From the NCBI GenBank assembly GCA_903868035.1, contig CAIPTQ010000022.1, positions 1-18,595 on the forward strand: 18,595 nt of DNA. Direction: 5' to 3'. The stretch comes from an uncultured Phycisphaerales bacterium (GTDB lineage: Bacteria; Planctomycetota; Phycisphaerae; WQYP01). The notes under the pieces are model-generated. The model ran no database searches. It was not told the origin of the DNA and saw nothing but the letters and a program-made list of their open reading frames with translations. The position numbers were made by a program, and so were the translations under genes. Shown here piece by piece: positions 13,818 to 18,595 of the stretch. The stretch's first letter is position 1. Each line of letters opens with the position of its first letter.

Positions 13818-16800
13818 TCAGCGCACCAGCGTCGCCGACATCAGCCCGATGACCACATCATTGGCCAAGGCGCGTACGGTCAGGCTCTGCAGTTCCTTTT
13901 GCGGGTCCAGCGCCAGGTCCAGCACCGTCGCCGCGCCGCCGTCAATCCTGCCGCCCTTGCCCTTGGCGGTCACAGGGTCGAGCAGGCGGATTTCCGCCGT
14001 CCGCAGATTCACCCGCGGCGGCATCGGCCCGGGACGGCGGAACTGATAGTCGTCGATGAAGTAATCCTGCTCAATGGGCCACCAGGTGGTGGGGTTTTCC
14101 AGCGCCAGCCGTGCGGTCGTGCCGTCGGTGTAGGTGACCACCACCTCGCCGTTGTCAAAGCGGCTCTGCATGGGGTTGGTGGAGCCCGCCAGCAGCAGCA
14201 GCACGCGCCGGGCCTTCCCCGCCACCGGCACCTTGACCTCGCGCGGGTAGTTGTCCCATTGCGAGGTGTAGATGATGTTGCGGTCGGTGCCGGTGCCCGG
14301 CGTGGCGAATGGCGCCCCGTTGGGCATGAGGATTTTCCCGCCGTTCTTGGTGGCGGCGGCACGCAGCCCCGTGTCGTCAATGGCGGCCGTAAGCGTGGCT
14401 TCGCCCGCCCACGCCCCGATCCCCTGCTTGGGCAGCGCCAGCGACACCCACGGCGAACGCGGCGTGCGGTATTCGTTCTTGAAAATCTGCGTGACGCGGT
14501 CGTTGTATAATTTTGCGAGATCAACCGTCTCAAACTTGGTGGCGGGATCAGGTTTGGACCAGTCGAAGGGAGGTGCGGCGGGCGCGGGTGCGGTCACATC
14601 AAAATCGTAGGGCATCCACCAGGTGAAGGCACCCTGCGACAGACGCACGAAGACCGTATGACTGCCTGCAACCGAGGCGACGCGCGCGGAGAATCCGGCG
14701 GGCGCTTGACTGGGCACGAGTTCGACCAAAGCGTGCTGGGGATTCACGACGCCGACGCCCGTCATGCCAATATCCATATGTGTGCCAGCCGCGAACTGAA
14801 CTTTGATGGGACTTCCCACGGAGGACTGCGGTGCCGGCACCTGGCGCGCCAGGGCCGCGCCCTTCCATGCGATGCTGAGATCCCACTTGGCCGCGGCCGG
14901 CGCGGTGATAATGACGCGCGGCGTGCCGACGGCATCATCCGGCTGCGCCCACTGGGCGGGCTGGCCGTTGACGGTGAGGCTGGCGATGTCCTCGGCATAT
15001 GCCGGCCACTCCAGCCGCAGCGCCATCGGCTTGGCGAACCGCGCTTCAATCATGAACGCATCCGTCTGCCCCGTGCGCTTCCACGTGAAGCCCGCATCCG
15101 GATGCCGGATGCTCGCATGGTCCCATTTTTCCGGGAACCCCGGCACAATATTCAACACACCGGCCAACGCGTCCGGCCGCAGGCCAAAAAGCCCCTCGAC
15201 CACCGTGCGGGACAGCGTGCCCGAACCATCCCCGAAATCCCGCTGCGACTCCCGCCGATACACGTCCAGGTAATTCATCGTCCCCACGTTCCCCGGCGAT
15301 ATCCCCATGTACATGCTCGCCAGCACCCCGCTGGTCAGCAGACGCGTCCCTTCCTCCCCGCGCCCGGCCTGATAATACGCCAGCGCCGTGGCGTTGTTTT
15401 CGTTCATGCACACGTTGTTGATCGACCAGAAATATGGCATCCACGTGGATGTGGGGCACATCGACCAGTAGCCCGCCGGCACGCCCGCCCCCCGCACCGG
15501 AATGTGCGGCATCTGCGTGTCCACGTACCGCGTCATCTGCCAGGCCTCCAGCGGCGTGGCTACCTCCGAATCCATCGTATGGTAGACCGTCCACAGCGCC
15601 GCGCTCGGATGCGCCAGTTGCAATCCCAGGTAATCCCGGTACTCCGCGAACCACCCGCGGTCCCCCAGCCACAGGTACTGCCGCATCGCCTTGGCGATCA
15701 GCTCCGCCTCCTTCTCGTAGGGGGCGGGGTCAATGCCGAGGGCCTTGGCCACGCGTGCCGCCATCTTATTGTGATAATAGTTGTACGCGGTACTGTGCGC
15801 CGCCCCGCCCCCGCCATATTGCAAATCATCGCTCGCCCAGATCGCCGCATACGCCTCATACAGCGGTAACTTTTCCGCGCCAAACGGCCGCCGGAACATC
15901 CGCTGCTCCCACGCCAGATGCCGCTCGATCACCGGCCATTCCTTGCGGGCGAACTCCATGTCCCCCGTCCACAAAATATGCCGGAACGCCGCGTCGATAT
16001 GCACCAGGTTCATGTCATAGTGTGAATTGGACATATCCCCATTGCTATGCAGCCCCGTTTCATTGCGCGACAGGAGCGAAGTCGCCCCCTCGTCCGCCGC
16101 CGGCAGCTTCGCCGGGATCGCCCCCGTGTTCTGCCGCGTCGCCCAGTACGCGAAATTCTCCGTCGCCCGGTCATGCCAGCCCAGATCATCCAAGAGATAC
16201 GGCCCGCGCCACCCCAGCAGCTTCGTGCGCCACGCAATCGCCCCGTGCATGATCGCCTTCTGCGGCTCATCCCACACCGCGTCCGCCGCCACGTTCAACG
16301 CCCCCACGGCCGCGTTCAAATACGCGTCCGGCGTGTCCACCATCACCCGCTGCCGCAAGCCCGTGAAATACGTCGCGGCATCCGCGAACACCGCCGGCAG
16401 GTCCGCCGCCGCAAACGCCGCCACGTTCCGCGACACCGGCGCCGCCTCCGCCGGCCGGCTCGCCGTCACGTCGCGGTACGTCTGCAACTCCGTCGTCGTC
16501 ACCGCCCCCAGCCGCTGCAACGATAGATACCGCGGCTCGCCAGCCGCCAGCGCCGCATGCCCCACCACCACCGGCTGGTTGGCCGGTGCGGCTTGCACCG
16601 AACCCAGCAAATCGTTGGGCGTGGCGGGCGCGGCCCATTGCCGCGCATCGGCCACCTCCGGCTTGGCGTCCCCCGGCACGCGCCCGAAAATCGTCGCCGC
16701 CGTGGCCTTCATCGTGAACGAACCCTCCCCCGTCTCATACACATTCCCCTGGCAAAACGCCGGTGTAAGCTGAAAATACTCGCTGATCGGCACGCGCTCG

Positions 16801-17342
16801 GTCCCAATATCCCCATCCCGCGTCCCGCGCTGCCCGTTGACCCCGCCATACGCCCACACCAACTCCAGCCCCGCCGCCGTTCCCCGTCCCTCCACACGCA
16901 CCACCAGTCCCTCCGTCACCGCCAGCGCATACGCCTCGATATGCAAAACCCCTTCCGCCCCCAGCATCGGGTCGCGCACATCATAAATCATCCCCCCCGG
17001 TCGATACCGCGCCGTCACGCGCTGCGCCGCGCTCAGCCACTTGGCCCCCGCACCGCTCCTGATCCCCAGCCGCAGATTCCCCCCGCGCCCCGGCAGATAC
17101 AGCGAAAACTCCGGCTTGTCCCCCGCATCCACCCGGAATGCCGTATTCCCCCCATACAGCGGCCGGTTGAAAAACTCCGCCCCGTTTTCAATCACAAAAT
17201 CCCCGCCGTCCGGCCGATACCGCAGCGGCATGTCAATGTTGCTCTCCAGATTCGGCCCCAGCCGCCGCGCCGCGATCGCCTGCCCAAAAGCGCCGCCGGC
17301 CATCGAACCCAGCAGCATGGCGGTTATGACAATCCGTTTCAT
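13818..17342 (-). CDS. Exported DUF4450-family protein, probable glycoside-active six-hairpin enzyme
   Basis: The product is 1174 residues with a signal peptide (about residues 1-20, ending AFG). The N-terminal beta domain (about 35-200) carries the DUF4450 signature RYRPDGGDFVIENG, then FFNRPLYGGNTAFRV and FSLYLPGRGGNLRLGI. A helical domain (about 340-780) with WRGPYLLDDLGWHDRA and GLHSNGDMSNSHYDMN looks like an (alpha/alpha)6 six-hairpin glycosidase fold. Beta domains follow, with LYNDRVTQIFKNEYRTPRSP and KQGIGAW, also family marks. DUF4450 proteins occur in Bacteroidetes and PVC polysaccharide loci. Their activity is not known to me, so glycosidase function is inferred from fold and neighbours. 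The start at 17342 has GGAG about 7 nt upstream and a promoter 39-66 nt upstream. The gene is divergent from pyrH. Confidence 0.85.
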   Translation of the reverse strand: MKRIVITAMLLGSMAGGAFGQAIAARRLGPNLESNIDMPLRYRPDGGDFVIENGAEFFNRPLYGGNTAFRVDAGDKPEFSLYLPGRGGNLRLGIRSGAGAKWLSAAQRVTARYRPGGMIYDVRDPMLGAEGVLHIEAYALAVTEGLVVRVEGRGTAAGLELVWAYGGVNGQRGTRDGDIGTERVPISEYFQLTPAFCQGNVYETGEGSFTMKATAATIFGRVPGDAKPEVADARQWAAPATPNDLLGSVQAAPANQPVVVGHAALAAGEPRYLSLQRLGAVTTTELQTYRDVTASRPAEAAPVSRNVAAFAAADLPAVFADAATYFTGLRQRVMVDTPDAYLNAAVGALNVAADAVWDEPQKAIMHGAIAWRTKLLGWRGPYLLDDLGWHDRATENFAYWATRQNTGAIPAKLPAADEGATSLLSRNETGLHSNGDMSNSHYDMNLVHIDAAFRHILWTGDMEFARKEWPVIERHLAWEQRMFRRPFGAEKLPLYEAYAAIWASDDLQYGGGGAAHSTAYNYYHNKMAARVAKALGIDPAPYEKEAELIAKAMRQYLWLGDRGWFAEYRDYLGLQLAHPSAALWTVYHTMDSEVATPLEAWQMTRYVDTQMPHIPVRGAGVPAGYWSMCPTSTWMPYFWSINNVCMNENNATALAYYQAGRGEEGTRLLTSGVLASMYMGISPGNVGTMNYLDVYRRESQRDFGDGSGTLSRTVVEGLFGLRPDALAGVLNIVPGFPEKWDHASIRHPDAGFTWKRTGQTDAFMIEARFAKPMALRLEWPAYAEDIASLTVNGQPAQWAQPDDAVGTPRVIITAPAAAKWDLSIAWKGAALARQVPAPQSSVGSPIKVQFAAGTHMDIGMTGVGVVNPQHALVELVPSQAPAGFSARVASVAGSHTVFVRLSQGAFTWWMPYDFDVTAPAPAAPPFDWSKPDPATKFETVDLAKLYNDRVTQIFKNEYRTPRSPWVSLALPKQGIGAWAGEATLTAAIDDTGLRAAATKNGGKILMPNGAPFATPGTGTDRNIIYTSQWDNYPREVKVPVAGKARRVLLLLAGSTNPMQSRFDNGEVVVTYTDGTTARLALENPTTWWPIEQDYFIDDYQFRRPGPMPPRVNLRTAEIRLLDPVTAKGKGGRIDGGAATVLDLALDPQKELQSLTVRALANDVVIGLMSATLVR

Positions 17343-17380
17343 CTAAAGTCTCCAAAGAGTGTTTTCGCGTGTTGACGGCT

Positions 17381-17408
17381 AATCTACCACTATCCCGCGA
17401 TATGTAAA
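17381..17408 (-). promoter_or_regulatory. Promoter for the DUF4450 gene
   Basis: On the minus strand TTTACA (17408-17403) is followed after 16 nt by TAGATT (17386-17381). The leader to the start codon would be about 30 nt and includes a GGAG ribosome-binding site. The spacer contains TATC-CCGC-GATA and one ATATCGCG copy (17403-17396), so a regulator binding there would cover the promoter. Confidence 0.5.
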
Positions 17409-17472
17409 CCAACGACAAACTCGCCCCAATCATGCCCTCTGCCCCACCCGTGCGAACCGCCCCCCTCCCCGT

Positions 17473-17478
17473 TACAAT
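17473..17478 (+). promoter_or_regulatory. Possible -10 box for pyrH
   Basis: TACAAT lies 40 nt before the preferred pyrH start (17518). The -35 position at 17-nt spacing (17450-17455) does not match the consensus. With this -10 box the first in-frame ATG (17503) would sit about 18 nt from the transcript start with no ribosome-binding site. Confidence 0.35.
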
Positions 17479-17517
17479 ACCCCCCACCATCCCCTGTCCC
17501 CTATGAACTGGAACCCT

Positions 17518-18240
17518 ATGCCCGCACCCATCTATCAACGCATCCTCCTCAAAATCTCCGGCGAGGGCCTCTGCCGCGAGGGTGGCTTCGGCCTCGAAGC
17601 CGCCGAACTCACCACCATCGCCCGGCAGATCGCCGCCGTCGCCCACTCCGGCGTCCAGGTCGCCGTCGTCGTCGGCGGCGGCAACTTCGTCCGCGGCGAA
17701 AAACTCTCCGCCGCCGGCCACATCCAGCGCGCCACCGCCGACTACATGGGCATGCTCGGCACCGTCATGAACGCCCTGGCCCTCCAGGATATGCTCGAAT
17801 CCGTCGGCCAGCCCACGCGCGTCGCCTCCGCCCTCACCGTCGCCCAGGTCTGCGAACCCTTCATCCGCCGCCGCGTCCTCCGCCACCTCGAAAAGGGCCG
17901 CGTCGTCGTCCTCGCCGCCGGCACCGGCAACCCCTTCTTCACCACCGACACCTGCGCCGCCCTCCGCGCCACCGAACTTCAGGCCGACATCCTCATGAAA
18001 GCCACCAAGGTCGACGGCGTCTACGACTCCGACCCCAAGACCAACCCCGCCGCCAAAATGTTCACCCGCCTGACCTACAAGCAGGTCATCAACGACAACC
18101 TCCGCGTCATGGACATGACCGCCATCAGCCTCGCCCTGGAACGCAAAATCCCCATCCTCGTCTTCAACCTCAAAAAATCCGGCAACATCGCCCGCGCCGT
18201 CGCCGGCAAAAAAATCGGGACGCTGATCACGGTGGACTAG
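17518..18240 (+). CDS. pyrH: Uridylate kinase (UMP kinase)
   Basis: PyrH phosphorylates UMP to UDP with ATP in the cytoplasm, an essential step of pyrimidine nucleotide synthesis; bacterial enzymes are hexamers activated by GTP. The 240-residue protein shows the amino-acid-kinase fold: LLKISGE (K12, S14, G15), VVVGGGNFVRG (G53-G60, including R59), ADYMGMLGTVMNALALQD (from A74), GTGNPFFTTDT for the nucleotide site, KATKVDGVYDSDPK and MDMTAISLA. Length matches E. coli PyrH (241). The start at 17518 is preferred because GGAA lies just upstream; an in-frame ATG at 17503 adds five residues and has no ribosome-binding site. The usual neighbours tsf and frr are absent here. It is divergent from the DUF4450 gene. 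Confidence 0.97.
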   Translation: MPAPIYQRILLKISGEGLCREGGFGLEAAELTTIARQIAAVAHSGVQVAVVVGGGNFVRGEKLSAAGHIQRATADYMGMLGTVMNALALQDMLESVGQPTRVASALTVAQVCEPFIRRRVLRHLEKGRVVVLAAGTGNPFFTTDTCAALRATELQADILMKATKVDGVYDSDPKTNPAAKMFTRLTYKQVINDNLRVMDMTAISLALERKIPILVFNLKKSGNIARAVAGKKIGTLITVD

Positions 18241-18256
18241 CAAATGGGAGTAAAAA

Positions 18257-18595
18257 ATGCTCATTGTTGGAAGACTGGAGAAGAACCTGGTCGATCTCGC
18301 TGACTCGGTACTGCCGGCACATGAGAAAGCGGATAAGAAAGCCCCTTGGCGCTCGTCGCCCGTCGAGATTGCGATCCTGGACAATCTAAAGCTTGCTTCC
18401 GTTTGTTTATTCAACAAGCATGTTGCGGGACTTGAAGGCATTTCAACCGAAAACGCAGTTACGAAATCGCGGTTCCCCAATACGCCATGGTGGAGTATTT
18501 GCATCTGGCTTCCGATCTCTTTTCCCTTGCCCAATGAGCCTCCATCAGAGTCTGATGGTTGTCCAATCTTTGTGGGTAGCACCTTGGCTCTGCTG
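18257..18595 (+). CDS. Unknown gene of atypical composition, 5' part only
   Basis: An ORF of 113 codons starts at 18257 and runs open to the window edge, so the 3' end is missing. It has a strong ribosome-binding site (GGGAG, 18246-18250) 6 nt before the ATG and begins 16 nt after the pyrH stop. I do not recognise the product. The first 35 residues are helical and charged (EKNLVDLADS, then HEKADKK). Later it is aromatic and proline-rich (PNTPWWSICIWLPISFPLP). No signal peptide is evident. G+C is about 51% by hand count, against about 75% in a sampled pyrH line, and codon use is clearly different, which suggests recent transfer. It could be a mobile-element cargo gene. Read-through from pyrH is possible. 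Confidence 0.6.
   Translation, partial: MLIVGRLEKNLVDLADSVLPAHEKADKKAPWRSSPVEIAILDNLKLASVCLFNKHVAGLEGISTENAVTKSRFPNTPWWSICIWLPISFPLPNEPPSESDGCPIFVGSTLALL

Noticed and set aside
17233..18582. Minus-strand ORF of 449 codons opposite pyrH and the last gene
   Set aside because: It overlaps pyrH and the 5' end of the DUF4450 gene and has a low-complexity Gly/Asp/Val composition. No family is recognisable.
1..18595. CRISPR array, tRNA, rRNA or transposase genes
   Set aside because: No regularly spaced repeats, cloverleaf-like sequence, conserved rRNA stretch or transposase motif was seen on either strand.

Overview
The window is a GC-rich bacterial chromosome segment, roughly 65-75% G+C over most of its length. 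No marker settles the taxonomy. My best guess is a planctomycete, probably Phycisphaerae-like. The reasons are the many exported proteins with Ala/Pro/Gly-rich linkers, a large carbohydrate-active locus with a DUF4450 protein and a GH106-like protein, an exported spermidine-synthase-like protein, a stand-alone PANK4-type DUF89 phosphatase, and an isolated pyrH without tsf or frr beside it. A verrucomicrobial or other PVC-group origin is not excluded.

Layout. (1) Positions 1-915 hold a truncated ParA-type ATPase and a small charged hypothetical protein, both on the minus strand. A 288-bp gap separates them and carries a perfect 17-bp palindrome inside a candidate promoter. (2) Positions 1184-4846 hold a close-packed plus-strand run: a Trm112/UPF0434 protein, a DUF89 4'-phosphopantetheine-phosphatase-like protein, a zinc-ribbon membrane protein, a GT-C-like polytopic protein (ATGA overlap with the zinc-ribbon gene) and a CPBP intramembrane protease. 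(3) Positions 4931-8750 hold an exported protein with two copies of an uncharacterised module, then a long 10-TM-type FtsX/MacB permease without its ATPase. (4) Positions 8881-17342 look like a polysaccharide-utilisation neighbourhood: an exported SGNH/rhamnogalacturonan-acetylesterase-like enzyme, an exported GH106-like glycosidase and, on the minus strand, an exported 1174-residue DUF4450 protein. An exported spermidine-synthase-like protein lies inside this block. (5) Positions 17518-18240 hold pyrH (UMP kinase). It is followed by a truncated unknown gene of markedly lower G+C (about 51%), which may mark the edge of acquired DNA.

How the genes may work together. The three exported carbohydrate enzymes fit removal of acetyl and rhamnose groups from a pectin-like (rhamnogalacturonan) substrate outside the cytoplasm. 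This is inferred from family resemblance and proximity. No transporter, SusC/D pair or pectate lyase lies in the window to support it further.

Non-coding signals. The 8-mer ATATCGCG was found three times by eye. All three copies lie upstream of genes and in the gene-sense direction: before the ParA, GH106-like and DUF4450 genes. Other signals are a cluster of three GC-rich hairpins (13647-13742) resembling a dispersed REP-like element, a five-unit octamer repeat that supplies the stop codon of the spermidine-synthase-like gene, and a 35-bp in-frame direct repeat flanking a small insert in the esterase gene. No tRNA, rRNA, CRISPR array or transposase was seen.
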